64,000 bases of DNA from the NCBI RefSeq assembly GCF_000247695.1, contig NW_004624733.1, positions 2,348,892-2,412,891 on the forward strand. Direction: 5' to 3'. The stretch is from Heterocephalus glaber. Taxonomy: Eukaryota; Chordata; Mammalia; Rodentia; Bathyergidae. The translations under genes and the position numbers were made by a program. The notes under the pieces were generated by a model. It was not told the origin of the DNA. It saw only the letters and a program-made list of their open reading frames with translations, and did not search any database. Of this stretch, positions 12,293 to 24,179 are shown in pieces (position 1 is the first letter of the stretch; the number at the start of each line of letters is the position of its first letter).

Positions 12293-14250
12293 GTGCTTTT
12301 ATCTGTTTCTTCTTTGTAAGAGACAGTCTTTTTGTCTATGACTTGTCCTCTTAAGTAGCATTTGGCCATCCTTTTAAAATTATGACACAGTGTATTAACT
12401 ATTGTTATTAATTATTTTGTTACAAATTGTTGTTTTACTTTTCATAGAAGGGCACTTTAAGGGTACTTTTTAATATTTTCTTTATTGACTTCCATACATT
12501 AAAATAAAAAATTTTTAAATGAATAAAATAGCAAAAGAAAAAAATTAATGAAATCTATGCCTATTGTGGAACCCTTAGGAATAAATAGCCTCAGAATCTG
12601 GCCTTAGAGTTTGGCAAGACTAGCAATGGTCTTGAGGAAACAGGAACAAAACCTCCCCACCTTTGCCCCAATACACACCCCACCTCTAGCCTCCGGAAGC
12701 CTACACTCCAAGTCATATTTCATCTACAATCTGAGTACTCTCATGCTTTCAATTTCCTTCAAGGTTTCTGTAAAACATCTTCAAGTTTGTAGCTGATTTC
12801 AAAAGTGGGCTTTTAAAATATGCAGGTTAAATAATTTTTTGAGCTTTTACATACTCTTGAAATCAAATATAAATTCTCAGCCTTGAAATAATTACCTGTA
12901 ACAAGATGACAAATACAAAGCTCTCCACTCTTACCCAACAATTCTGGAAAGCATTTTCATTCTGTGTAGTATCTGTTCACTGTCATTTCTCCATACGCAT
13001 TGAAGTCCTTTTAATATATTTTAAACCTCTCTTAATATTGAAGCCAAAACAGAGTACAATCAAGACAAGCATTTGTCCTGGTTTTTCTTAGATAACCTTT
13101 TTCCCAAGTACAGATTGGGCTAACTCCATTTTCTCTTCTAAAGATTTGCATCCTATTAAGTATCTACAGAGTTTTTAATTACCACATTTACCTTATCAGC
13201 GAGATTAGACAAGCTGCCCTGCCCTCTGATATTCTTCCACTTGACATCATTTCCCAAACTTTAAAAGTTCACACTCTTCTCTGTAAACAAATATGTCTTC
13301 TTTGGCGGTAGCATTCTAGTTCCTGAGAATGTCACTATGCTTTTTAAGTGGAACTATAATTTCCCATTAGAACAGGTTTTCTTTTTTAATATTAAATAAA
13401 TGATGTTGTATATAAAAATTAAAACATGCTGAGTGCTTATTATATACTATGTGCCAGGAACTGAATTAAGTATTCTATATGTGTATATATATTTTACCTC
13501 ATTTTAATGAGGTTCATGCTATGATGCAGAGGGTCCCTCAGAATGCTGTGCTTGCTGCCTCTTCCCTCCCACAGGCTGAGTCCCATGATTCCACAGCCAG
13601 AACTGCCCATGACTGACATGCTATTTCCCCTACTGTCATCTTTTTATTAAAGTCTGAAGAGCCATCTGGTAAATCCTTATTTAAACAACTGCTGAGAGGA
13701 GATCACTTTCAGAGAATGTGCCAGAATGAGCCCTGTCTCTGTCTCTAGCTACCAAGCTTTACCTCCCTCAAGCTTTTATAAGAATCTCAAAAGGGTCCAT
13801 AACTTTAAAAAAAAAAAAAAGGTTGAAATCTAGTGAGAAGCACCTCTACAAAATTTTTTCTCCTTTAAGAAATAAGAACAAAATACACTCACAACAAGCC
13901 CACTAAATGTCTGACAAGACTATTACTTGGCTCTTGAAGTGAGAAAGTAGGTTACTGATGCATGTTGTGGGGGTGTTGAACAGAGGAAGGAAGCTGTGGT
14001 TTGAGTACAGGAGGAAACTGCAGAAAAAGTTCTTTGATCTTCCAATTTCACAAAAAACAACTGAAAATGTAAGTAACTGTCTCCTGCAGTACCAGTTGAC
14101 AGTTAAAAAAAACAGTTTAACAAATTTATCACACACATGCACAACCACTTTGCCTTTTTACTGAGCAGATGATAACTGGGAAGCAAAGGGGGAGAATGGG
14201 GCAATAAGGAGCACTGGCTCTGAGGCCCTTCCAGGATAATATGAAAATTG
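12293..14250. other. Anonymous non-coding stretch
   Basis: A/T-rich. A weak antisense MIR signature (CTATGTGCCAGGAACTG, then TTTTACCTCATTTTA) lies near 13430-13530. Nothing else is recognised. Open frames are short and without motifs. Confidence 0.4.
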
Positions 14251-14274
14251 TCCTCCAAATGGCCAAACACTTAC

Positions 14275-14383
14275 ATAGCCAAGAATTTTTAATACCTGCT
14301 CCAAGGCCATCTCTGGAGCAATGAAAACCTCTCAGTGCCAAGAGGCAAGAAAACACAGCTTGTACTATGCATTGCACACCCAG
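14275..14383 (-). other. Candidate 5' exon of a leftward gene
   Basis: On the minus strand a pyrimidine-rich acceptor (TTTTGGTTTTCCAG, ending 14384) precedes 73 bp of possible leader and an ATG at 14310-14308. It opens 12 codons (MALEQVLKILGY) and then meets a consensus donor GGCTAT|GTAAGT at 14275/14274. An alternative donor GAGCAG|GTATTA lies inside it. It lies in the right orientation to be exon 2 of a transcript starting in the CpG island near 47.2 kb. I do not recognise the peptide, and the call rests only on splice-site and start-codon fit. Confidence 0.3.
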
Positions 14384-14851
14384 CTGGAAAACCAAAAGGT
14401 AAAGGTGGGAGAAGAACAGAGGAGGGAAAACTGATCTCAGATCTAATTAAACAGAAGGGCAAAAAACAGATTTAAAGGGGCCAAACGTGCCAATGCCAAG
14501 CCCATGGGAAAGGATACAGATAACCTGAGGGAGTCCACAGTTGGGAGACTGCAGGAGTGTCAGCAGGAAAAAGCCATGCTGTCATCTGCACCAAAGCTTT
14601 CATTTCATGACTCAAGTGTGCCCTGCTCTGGCAATGTTCAGGTAACAACAATATTTTAATGTTAATCATTAATTGGGCAGGAGACAAGAAACACCAAGCG
14701 TCGACTTGTACGAAGTTTGCTAATCTGTAAATTATGGGGTTTGAATCAACTTCTACATTCTGTAACTCTAAGTTATATGATATTAGTATTTCTCAAGGAG
14801 TTGTGATGATATTTCCTTGTAATGAGGCTTTTTAGTAAATGAAAGTTTGGT

Positions 14852-14932
14852 TTTTTCCCATAGGGCCAAGAACTGAACCCAGGGCCTTATGCATATTAAT
14901 CATGCACTCCACCACTGTGCTGATCCCCAGCT
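14852..14932 (-). mobile_element. Diverged ID-type SINE
   Basis: Antisense: TTTTTTCCCATAGGGCCAAG, GAACCCAGGGCCTTATGC, CACTGTGCTGATCCCCAGC. It is older than the main ID cohort. Confidence 0.6.
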
Positions 14933-15029
14933 TGAACTCCAGAAAGCAGAAATTATTGATAAACAAGGGGTATCTGCAAGAAGAGCAAGCATTTCTAATA
15001 AATTTTGACTTGATAAACAAGTGATGTCC

Positions 15030-15625
15030 TGCAATACAAGTACTATGTGATGCCGAATGTCACATGATCACATCTGAGCCAATGCTCCCTCCCTCATTTG
15101 TGGGGTGATCACTGCCCAACAGCAAGAGGTTGCGAAGAAGATGCCATCTACAGATTAGGAAGAGAAAGAGGCAGAGGAATCCTTTGCTTCAAAAGAGATC
15201 AAGGAGATTCGTAAAAGGTGGAAAACAGTGCAAACTTTTGTAGAAAAGCACCACCCAAATAAGGCTGAAGCACTGCAAGCAATGAATCTGTTTAAAGACA
15301 AAAGAATGTCACATTTCCATGAAATCCTCAACAGGAAGCAAAAGCAAGTGCATTTGGATAAGTTCCTTTTAAAAAGTGCACAAAAAGAAAAACATTCCAC
15401 TTAGCCAGCAAATATCAGGGTTTCTGTTAGTGATAGTAAAAATCATCCTACACAACAACCCTCCTCTCTTGTCTCCCTCACAACAGCCACGAAGGTTTTC
15501 AAAGGTAAGTGCAGGTTGATGATTATTTCTTATGGGGAAATTCGCTGTGTTATACAAATGTTTTGGATTACAAGTATATTTCTGGAAGAAATTCTGCTTG
15601 CAAACCAAGGTTTTACTGCACTCTG
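15030..15625 (+). mobile_element. Tigger (pogo-like) DNA transposon relic
   Basis: The region holds the end of a Tigger-type transposase frame (15162-15404) followed by a 3' terminal segment. TTTTGGATTACAAGTATAT and AAACCAAGGTTTTACTGC resemble the terminal repeat of Tigger elements. The 5' boundary is uncertain. These DNA transposons move by a DDE transposase; this copy is long dead. Confidence 0.6.
15162..15404 (+). pseudogene. Tigger transposase C-terminal fragment
   Basis: An 80-codon open stretch ends at TAG (15402-15404). It contains RKRWKTVQTFVEKHHPNKA and then MSHFHEILNRKQKQVHLDKF, matching the basic C-terminal tail of Tigger/pogo-type transposases. The catalytic DDE core is absent from what I can read. 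It has no start codon or promoter of its own. Confidence 0.6.
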
Positions 15626-15824
15626 TATTTTCTGAAACCTATTTTCATGTGCAATCAGCTTAGAGTCTGCTCATAGAGTGAACCTATAACTAGACCCTCC
15701 CAGAATCAGAATTTATACTTCAAATGGTTCTTCCCCTATGGTTTCAGTTTGAAGTTTACAGATTTAAGTTTATTTCACTCTTCCCTCCAAGAAATGTGTG
15801 CTGTTGTTGTTGTAGTTGTTGTTA

Positions 15825-15907
15825 CAGGGTTTTACCTAGACTGGCCTCAAACTTGCAACCCTCCCACCTCAGTGCTAGGATTATAGGCATGCACCATCAT
15901 GCCCTGG
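15825..15907 (-). mobile_element. B1-type SINE (antisense, partial)
   Basis: Plus-strand text CTGGCCTCAAACTTGCAACC, CCCACCTCAGTGCTAGGATT and ATAGGCATGCACCATCATGC is the reverse of a 7SL-derived B1. A (GTT)n stretch replaces the usual tail. Confidence 0.85.
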
Positions 15908-16734
15908 TTTTTTTTTTTTATATCACAGAAGGAAGCGTATACTGATTTAATGTTAGGTCATTTCTAAAAAGAGAGTTTCACCTCACCATTCCTTTGGGAA
16001 TTTTCTGTTCTGGTACAATACAGCTTCAAACACAGGATTAGAATTTAGGAAATTTTATAAGGTAATCAATCAATCTGTAATAAGTAGAAATATGTTGATT
16101 TGCTTCCTGATGGATCCAAAAGGGAAAACTGTGCTACAGGGATCATATAAAAGAAAATTGAAATTTCTAAAAGGATACTGCCAATTTCAGTGACAGGAAA
16201 TTTTCCCCTCAAAGGAAAGTATGTTACTTTTATCTGACAGAAAGAATTTTATGTAATCGTGATCTCTGATTGCACAGAATTCCCAACAGGACATAACTGA
16301 GGACTGCACATCATATTCAGATAAGGATTCTGTCATGGACATTGCCTTTGTGCAGCCAGAAAAGGTTCAGGTTCTCTGGGGGTCACTGGCAGTTCAGATG
16401 GCATCACCATGTCTGTATCATTCTCCTGCCCTCTACTCTCCATCAGCACTTTTCCTCAGGTAATTCAGTCTGTGTTTAAATGAGACACTAGGAATTTTTC
16501 TTATCAATCAAGGAGAATGTAGTTGAGATTGCATCCAAAACTGACAAGACAAAGAAGCAGTTCGAATTTAACAGAAAACTGTTAAATGCCACTCCAGTAT
16601 GTCCCTGGTTTGGGGCCCGCTGGTCTCCATAGGCTCATGTGCGTCACTGTACTCACTCACTCACTCCCCTTACCCAGGTGTCTTGTGTGCCCAAACTAGG
16701 GTTGCAGTCACCGTCAAAGGCAGTTTGTGCAGTG
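15908..16734. other. Anonymous non-coding stretch
   Basis: No coding or named repeat signal is recognised. Confidence 0.4.
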
Positions 16735-16905
16735 CCTGGGATCAAACCCTACTTCTACCAACTATATAGCTGCAAGATCTGTTCAATGTCCTGGGACTCA
16801 GTTTCCTCATCTTTAAGATAAAGAAAATAACATCTAGTGTAAAGTGATGCTCAGGATTAAATAAAAGCCTAGAAAAGTGCCTGGCTTTTTGTAGATGTTC
16901 AGCAT
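16735..16905 (+). repeat. MIR-type ancient SINE
   Basis: CTCAGTTTCCTCATCTTTAA followed by AAGTGCCTGGC and a GTAGATGTTCAGCATG end fits the MIR consensus in sense orientation. Confidence 0.7.
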
Positions 16906-19460
16906 GCTTTCTATTCTGATTACTGTGGGGGAGGAAACAGGCCCACAGGCGCACAACTACAGTATTGTATGGTGAGTTCCATGACGGAGATGTGGAGGAT
17001 TCAGAAGAGCAGCATTTAATTTACACAGGGCACCAGGGATTCACAGGAGGGGACACACGGGAGAATCTCAAAGCAGCAGGAAGTAGACCCATGCAGAAGA
17101 AACAATTTGTGTAAAACTTAGGTAAGAAACAGTTCAGAACAGCACTTCTAAAGGGAAGAAATTAGACAGGAAATTTAGAAAGGAGCCAACTTTACTACAG
17201 GTAAAGGAGTTTGAACTTGATCCTGAAGTAAGGGTTGACCTTCTGAGACATTCAAGCTGGGGGACAACCAGATTTGTTTTTGTTAGAAAGATTATTCAAG
17301 TACTAAAGAAGAAGAGACGGGGGAGGACAGTCTCTCCATAGTATTCAGCAGAGGGAGAAAAGAATGAGGAAATTACCAAACTGGTTAAAATGTTGACACT
17401 TGAAATCCATCAACCTGGTAAATTTATTTAGGTGAAATATTTCACCCCCTAATAATAGCGGAGAAATTCTATGCAAAGTGATAGAAACTAAAGGTGGTTA
17501 TTTTATGTTTACTTCATACTACTGTGGTCACTTAGACAATATGGCTATCAAGAACTTCTGGGAAGGGTGACACTTCATGAGTCCATTGGCTTTGATGGGG
17601 ACAGTTATCATGTGTCATTTCTATTGGAATTCAACTTGTTTTTCTTTTTTGTTCTATTGGTCTGAAGCCAGCATTCAGCTTTTCTGGTTTCTATACCATT
17701 TTATGTATCTCTTTGGAAAGCCTTGTGCCCATTCTTTGAAGGCTGAGATCCAAATTAAGATGTGTAATTTTACTAACTCACAAGGGGCGTAGGTCCATCT
17801 ACCTGGGCCAATTCCAGAGTATACAGCATTGCTTCTGCCGGAGGGCCAGGGCAGGAGAAAGCAGAGGTGCAGCAAAAACATTAACTGGCACCCATGCCTC
17901 TGGCTTCCATGCTACACTCTTCTACCAGACAACACACTTGAAACAAATTACAATGTTCATTAAAATGAGTGTATTCTTCATGATCTCACTCGCTGGGTAA
18001 TGGAAAACCAAGAAGTTATCTCTAACTGAATTGGAATATTTATCCTGGCTGTATCGCTGCTCCCCTAAAGAAATCTCTTGGGAAACCAAGACCCAGTTTC
18101 TCAGGTTCCCAGTGTGGTGTCTGCTCTGGAGAGCACTATGCACAGGACAAGAGTCCTCCTAAAGGGGAAGAAGCACCAAGGAGAGCCTGGCACATAGACA
18201 GGTGGATCTTCCCCAAGGAAGTTCTAAAACATAATAAAGTCAAATGAATCACAGTGGAAATCATATTTTATTGGCTCACACTAGAACATGGTACCAAGTA
18301 TTACCTACAAATGGGGAATCCCAGATAAAAAGTATCCCTCCTTCAATACTGATGCAAAATTAGGGCAGGGAAAAGGCCAAGGGTGTTTTAAAATCTTTCA
18401 CCTTTTTTACTCAGCATATAGCAAGTTACATATAATGAGCAGCTTTGCTGTTTTGGTTTTTTGTTTGCTTTTGCAAGTGAATCATCTTAGATCATAAGCT
18501 TTAAGTATTCATTAAAATGGAAATTAATGCACAGATCCAGCTAGCTCTGATGAAAAGATGATAGTCAAGTGAGCAACGCCCTCCAAATGAGATCATAAAA
18601 TGTCCACTAAAAGACTATGTGGGTGATGAAACAGGGTAGGAGAAGACTATGGAAAACCGCATGCTGTGCCACATCACACAGATAAATAATTTGACAGTTC
18701 AGTAGAACCAATTCTTAAGAGAAAAATAAGTCATTTTCAACCTATCCATCCCAGAGGCTAATTTTTGTTTTTAGCATTTACCTAGCGAGTAGCAGGAAAC
18801 ACACTAGAAGCAGAGAAGAAAAATCTAGAAATTATTTTCTGTAACAAAAGGATGCCCATATTTCTGGATTACCTCCCTTAGAGCATAAACTTTTTGAGGC
18901 TGTCACCTCTTACAGCACAGGGATTCTCTAGCTCATAAAACATCAGTGAGCAGCTACAGGAAATCTGTACCTTAGAACCAAATAACCTGCATCCAGCAGG
19001 TAGCTTGAAGATCAAATCCAATGCACTGGCTAGTCTGCTCACAGATAAGTCAACTAAACTTGATCTGATGATTCAAAATACCTGGTGAATGAATGACCAT
19101 TTCTTTCTTGTATTTGCTAAAAGATAGGGATTGAAACAACTAAAAATATTTTGGAGCTTTATAGGACCTTAGGTAGCACAGAATCTAAGTGGTGCCTTTT
19201 TCCTGATGTAACTAGAAAATTCCTGGGAACCATTATTTCACCCCCATCTAGTTGCTAGACTGTCACTAGTTTCATACCTTCTGCAATACGGTAAAAGTTA
19301 GATGAGACTTTGAAGTTAGACATAGGACTATACTTCAAGTTCATTATTAATATGCCTTAATACTTTCAGGTCATTTCCATTTTTTTCACATAAAGACAAC
19401 TTTTAGATATGTTTTTATATTATAACTTCAGACTTTTTCACTTCAGAAGTCAGTATTCCA
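16906..19460. other. Anonymous non-coding stretch
   Basis: No exon, RNA gene or named repeat is recognised. The open frames present are short and motif-free. Confidence 0.4.
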
Positions 19461-19469
19461 CAGAAAATG

Positions 19470-19960
19470 TTCATCCCACCCATATTCCCTGAAGGCAACC
19501 ACATGACAGACACTGAACTGGGTGATAAATATAAAGGTGGGACATGAAAGTCTCTAGCCTGAAGGAACTAGAAGATATGAGAAAACCTACAAAATAACAG
19601 GTATTCAAGGGATATAGAGTGTGTCATAAAAACCAAGAGAAAGAATCAGCTGTTGCTGCTGGGAAACAGTTAGGAAGGTCTCCTACAGGAGATGAAGTCA
19701 GAGCTGGCCATTAGAGAATGGATACTAAGGAACAGAGTAAGCAAAAACAAGCCATTCCACAAAGGGGTAAGAACTGTAGACTATTCCAGATGGAATGAAC
19801 ATAGAGTGCCCAATGGAGAACAGTAAGAGAAAGGATAAAAACAGCATGAAGCAAGACATAAGGACTTCTGAACACTAAACTATGGAGTTCAGACTTCAAC
19901 CTGTAGGCCTGCACGGTCATGGATGGTTTTTACATGAGAAAGCAAAGCAACTGGATAGAA
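19470..19960 (+). repeat. Ancient mammalian repeat, class uncertain
   Basis: ACATGACAGACACTGAACTG, a shared opening, and the later GGAAGGTCTCCTACAGGAGA belong to the same very old repeat type as 2660-3160. Confidence 0.35.
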
Positions 19961-19994
19961 AGTGCAAGAATGGATTGGGAGATGGAAGACTAGT

Positions 19995-21615
19995 TAGGAG
20001 ACATAATAACCCTGCCAACAACAAAAACAAAATACATGGGACAAATTTAACCAAAGAAATGAAAAACTTTTACAATGAAAACTGTAAACGATGAAAGAAA
20101 TTGAAGACACACAAAAATGGAAAGACTTCCAATGTTCATGGATTGGAAAAGTTAATATTGTTAAAATATCTAATATTACCTAAAGCAATTTACAGACTCA
20201 ATGTAATCTCCATTAAAATATGAATGACTCCTTACAAAATGAGGAAAGGCAATCCTAAAATTCATATGTAAGCACAAAAGATCCTAAATAGCCAAACCTG
20301 TCTTCAACAAAAAGAACAAAGCTCAAGTAATCACAATACCAGATTTCAATACATACTATACCACCACAGTAATGATCAAAACAGCATGGCAATGGTATAA
20401 AGACAGAAGCACAGACCAATGAAACAGAGATCTCAGAAATAAACCGATGCATCTACCTTCAACCAACTGATTCTCAACAAAGGCACCAAAAATACAAATT
20501 CTTTAAAGATCAGACTTTTTAAGAAATGGTAAAATGGTGCTGGGAAAATTGATATTCATGTAAAGAAAACTGAAAATTTGACCCTTATCTCTCATTCCAT
20601 ACAAAAATCAACTCAAACTGAATCAAAGACCTGAAACTATTAAACTTCTAGAACAAAATGAAACACTTCAAGAAATTAGGATGGACAATGAATTTTGGAT
20701 ATGACCCCAAGAACAAAGGCAACAAAAAGCAAAAGTAGATGAATGGGATTACATCAAATGAAAAAGCTTACACACACAACCCAGAGAATGAACAAACAGC
20801 ATATGGAATGAGAGAACATATTTACTAAGGATTCATATTCACAGGAACTCAAATAAATTATAAAAATGTAAGCAATCCAATTAAAAATAAGCAAATGATC
20901 TACATAAACACTTCTCAGAAGAAATACAAATGGCCAATAAATATATGAAAAAATGTTTACTGTCATTAGCCATCAGAAAAATGCTATTCAAAACTACAGT
21001 GAAACGTCAGTTCACCCCAGTTAGAATAACTATTGGGAAGGTAACAAATGCTTATGAGGATGTGAAGACAAAGGAGCTCTTACATATTGCTGGCTGGGAT
21101 GTAAATTAGTAGACCCACTATGGAGGTTTCTCAAAAAACTAAAAATAGAACTACATACCAAACAATCTAGCTATCCCAATACTAAGTATATAGCCAAAGG
21201 AAATAAAATGAGCATACCAAAGAGATACCTACACACCACTCACAATAGCTAAGATATGAAATCTACCTATCAATGGGTAAAGAAAATGTGTATATACACA
21301 AAGTGAAATATTATTCAGCCATAAAGAAAAATGAAAGTCTTTTGCAGTAAAATGGGTGGAATCAGAGGACATTATGTTAAGTAAAATAAGTCAGACAGAA
21401 AGATAAGTACTGCATGTTCTCTCAGAGGTGGAGGTTTTTTCCTGAGTATAAAATAGTGATTGCTAGAGGTTGGAAGGAGTGGGGAGGGGAAGGTGGATAA
21501 AGGAGGCTGTATTTGATCAGCTCATGCTGTATGTATGTGTTAAAATACCACAGTGAACTCCCTTAATAAGCACATCAGTACATGTCAATCAAAAAATTTT
21601 TTCAAAGAGAGAAAA
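19995..21615 (+). mobile_element. Old L1 3' portion (ORF2 end plus 3' UTR)
   Basis: The A-rich sense strand carries decayed L1 ORF2 text: ATCACAATACCAGATTTCAA, CAAAACAGCATGGCAATGG, ATGGTGCTGGGAAAATTGAT and AATGGGATTACATCAAATG. The L1 end motif TTATTCAGCCATAAAGAAAA and a 3' UTR follow to about 21615. Many stops and shifts are present. It is 5'-truncated and inactive. Confidence 0.88.
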
Positions 21616-21959
21616 ATACTACCAAGAAATGAGGATCAGAATTCTGCATTTCAAAACACCTGTCTCCACTATCTTCAAATCAAAACTTGGGGCCTACTTG
21701 TGACATTTTTAGCATGAGGCAACCAAAAACTGTGCCTAAAAGATGGTCACTGTCTTCAACTAGTATCTGAACCACAACTCCTCCCCACAAGGACAACGTC
21801 ACCTCATGTTTCTCACTACATCACAGGAATGCCAAAGAGGGAGGTAACTTTTAGCTGATGTTTTGGAGGGACAGACCTTTAATGGAAAATAGGTTCCAAT
21901 ACACCAGGAGAGTAAGATGGACAGAAGGACGGCCTGGAAGGTCAGCACCGTATTAATGA

Positions 21960-22120
21960 GTTACTTGATCCCAGGAAAGTTACTCAGGCAAGTTCAGCCT
22001 TTCATGCCTCAGCTTTCCTCGTTGTAAAACAGGGACCAAAAATACTACCTTCTTCAGAATGCTACTTATGAGGTTGGAAAATAGATCCTTGGGCAAGTGT
22101 ATAGTAAGGAAAGAAAATGG
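21960..22120 (+). repeat. MIR-type ancient SINE
   Basis: CTCAGCTTTCCTCGTTGTAA followed by GGTTGGAAAATAGATCC fits the MIR core and 3' half in sense orientation, strongly diverged. Confidence 0.55.
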
Positions 22121-22170
22121 ACTAGAATGGAATTTTGTTTCTAAGTTTCAAGAATTACAAAATTTGGTTT

Positions 22171-22252
22171 GGCCAGGGATTTAGTTCAGTGGTAGCTCAC
22201 CAGCCTCGCAAGAGCAAGGTCCTGATTTCGATCCCCAGTACTGGAAACAAAA
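22171..22252 (+). mobile_element. ID SINE
   Basis: Sense: GGCCAGGGATTTAGTTCAGT, TTTCGATCCCCAGTACTGG, then an A-rich tail. Confidence 0.85.
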
Positions 22253-22911
22253 AAATTTCGTTCTTTAGAGCTATTAACACATAACACTGTTTTTGATTAT
22301 TTACTTTTCTAAGATTATCCTTTCTAAAATGTATCAAACTTACTTAATTTAACCTTCTGTCTGGTGATGTGATCGTGATGATTTTCTCAAGTTTCTGCTC
22401 AGGCACTGGGAAGAGCTGACACATTAAAAATGGTGCATATACCATGGGTGTGATTTCAGTGGAAGTCAGATCCTGTCCCAGGTGCCCAGAGCATCTCCCA
22501 CTGTGAAATGTAAAGCATGAGTTGCCAATATTACCTGACATCTGCATGGTAACAAGCTCATGACTGCCTTTAAAAAAAGTTTTTTGTTATCCAAAGTTTT
22601 AAACATGCACAAAAGTAGAAAGAAGAGTATATAATACATTATCATTATCTATCACCCACCTTGAACAATAATCAACAGTGTTGTCAGCCTTGTTTCATTT
22701 ATACCTCTCTACTTCTTGCCCCTTTTTTCCCCTTCTTCCTCAACAGTTTTATGGAGTTTTAATTTATCATTGTAAGTGCACAATTCAATGATTTCTGATA
22801 AATTTTCAGAGTTGTGCAACCATCACTACAATTGTGCATTTCATCATCCTGAATGGATAAAAGAAAATGTGGTATACATGCACAATGAGCTATTATTCAC
22901 CTTTTTTATAA

Positions 22912-22998
22912 TTATTATTTTTTTTGGTACCAGGCATCGAACTCGGGTCCTTGCACTTGCGCAGCAGGTGGCGAAACCAATGAGCTAAATCCCTGGCC
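22912..22998 (-). mobile_element. ID SINE
   Basis: Antisense: T-rich tail, GGTACCAGGCATCGAACTC, GAGCTAAATCCCTGGCCC. CTATTATTCACCTTTT / CCTCACCTTTT suggests its target site. It forms an inverted pair with the next ID 28 bp away. Confidence 0.88.
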
Positions 22999-23026
22999 CC
23001 TCACCTTTTAAAAAGAAGAAATCTTG

Positions 23027-23111
23027 GGCTGGGGATTTAGCTCAGTGGTTCTGCCATCTGCCTCGCAAGCACAAGGTCCCAAGTTCGATCCCCGGTACCA
23101 ATAAAAAAAAA
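23027..23111 (+). mobile_element. ID SINE with clear target-site duplication
   Basis: Sense ID with GGGCTGGGGATTTAGCTCAG and AAGTTCGATCCCCGGTACC, flanked by the 13-bp repeat AAGAAGAAATCTT on both sides (ending 23026 and starting about 23112). Its closeness to the consensus suggests a recent insertion. Confidence 0.92.
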
Positions 23112-23364
23112 AGAAGAAATCTTATTATTTGCAATAACATGAATGAACCTAGAAGTTATCATATTAAGAGAAATAAGCCAGGTACAAAAACACAAATACT
23201 GAATTATCTCACTTATATGTGGAGTGTAAAAAAGTTAAACTCAGAAACTAAGCCATGTGATAGTTATCAGTGGGTCTGGGGAGATGCTGGCCAGAGGACA
23301 CATTTCAGTCAGACAGGAGGAGGTAGTTTAAATGATCTACTGTACAGTGTGTAATCAAAATATA

Positions 23365-23690
23365 AGGTGAATGGTTACATTTTTAAAAGTTTATTATAGT
23401 AAAAAGCACAGCGACACTGATCCCCCTTAAAACACTCCTCACTTCGAACACACCTATTCCATTGTTCTCGCCACCTTCTGAAGTAGCACTGGAGTCCTCT
23501 GTCCTAGGTGTCTTTAGTTTTCCTGTCTTGGATCCTTGGATGTCTTGAACTGACTCAAAACATTTCCCTATCGTGGTCATTTCAGCTTTGGGGAAGAGTA
23601 AAAAGTTGCACAGTGCCAGATCTGGTGAACAAGGTGGATGAGGATACATCGTAACGTTTTTATTTGACAAAAATTACTGTAGTCGATCCA
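23365..23690 (-). pseudogene. Mariner-type transposase relic 1
   Basis: The minus-strand frame from 23670 holds YPHPPCSPDLALCNFLLFPK, the C-terminal catalytic block of mariner transposases (family form HPPYSPDLAPCDFFLFPK). The Asp normally following PDLAPC is Asn here. The frame continues through DIQG and ends near the 3' terminus, where CATTCACCTTATATTTTGAT resembles a terminal repeat. Only the C-terminal part survives and it is inactive. Confidence 0.75.
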
Positions 23691-23694
23691 AAAA

Positions 23695-23900
23695 AGGTGA
23701 ATGTTTAAAAATTGTTATAGTAAAAGACATTGCCATTAATCGCCCTCAAAATACTCCCCCTTGCTTTGAACACATTTATCCCATCGTTCTTGGCAATGTC
23801 TTTTACTGTAATAAGGTTTTCAAAATTTAAACATTCACCATATTTGCAGATGACTCCTTGTATATCATAGTGACAACAGCAAAATATTGTGCATTTGAGA
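23695..23900 (-). pseudogene. Mariner-type transposase relic 2
   Basis: A second minus-strand copy of the same C-terminal segment begins at DIQG and runs through VKDIAKNDGINVFKARGSIL. Its stop codon is followed by a CATTCACCTTTTTTGGATCG end that parallels relic 1. The two copies lie head to tail, directly adjacent, suggesting nested or tandem insertion of related elements. Confidence 0.65.
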
Positions 23901-24179
23901 ATTGGTAAGAGTATAAATTTTAAGTGTTGTGACCACGTAGGCAAAAAAGATAAGGCTATAAAGTAATTCATATGTTAAATAGCTTGATTTAGCTATTTAT
24001 ATATAGTAATACATATATTTATACATAAACATCACATTGTACGCCACAAATATATATCATTTTTACCTATAAAAACAAGGGAATCCTGCCATTTGTGACA
24101 ACATGGGTAATCTAAAGGATATCATGTTATGTGAAATAAGTCAGAGAAAGAAGCCATATACTTTGAGAAAAAAATTTTT

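Larger units (their letters stand above)
22590..23370. mobile_element. Old L1 3'-end remnants, interrupted by two IDs
   Basis: An antisense piece (about 22740-22850; TTTCAGAGTTGTGCAACC) abuts a sense piece (about 22855-23360) with ATGTGGTATACATGCACAAT, AATAACATGAATGAACCTAG and AATACTGAATTATCTCACTT. The sense piece is split by the ID pair. The flanks match mid-age to old L1 3' ends. Confidence 0.65.
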
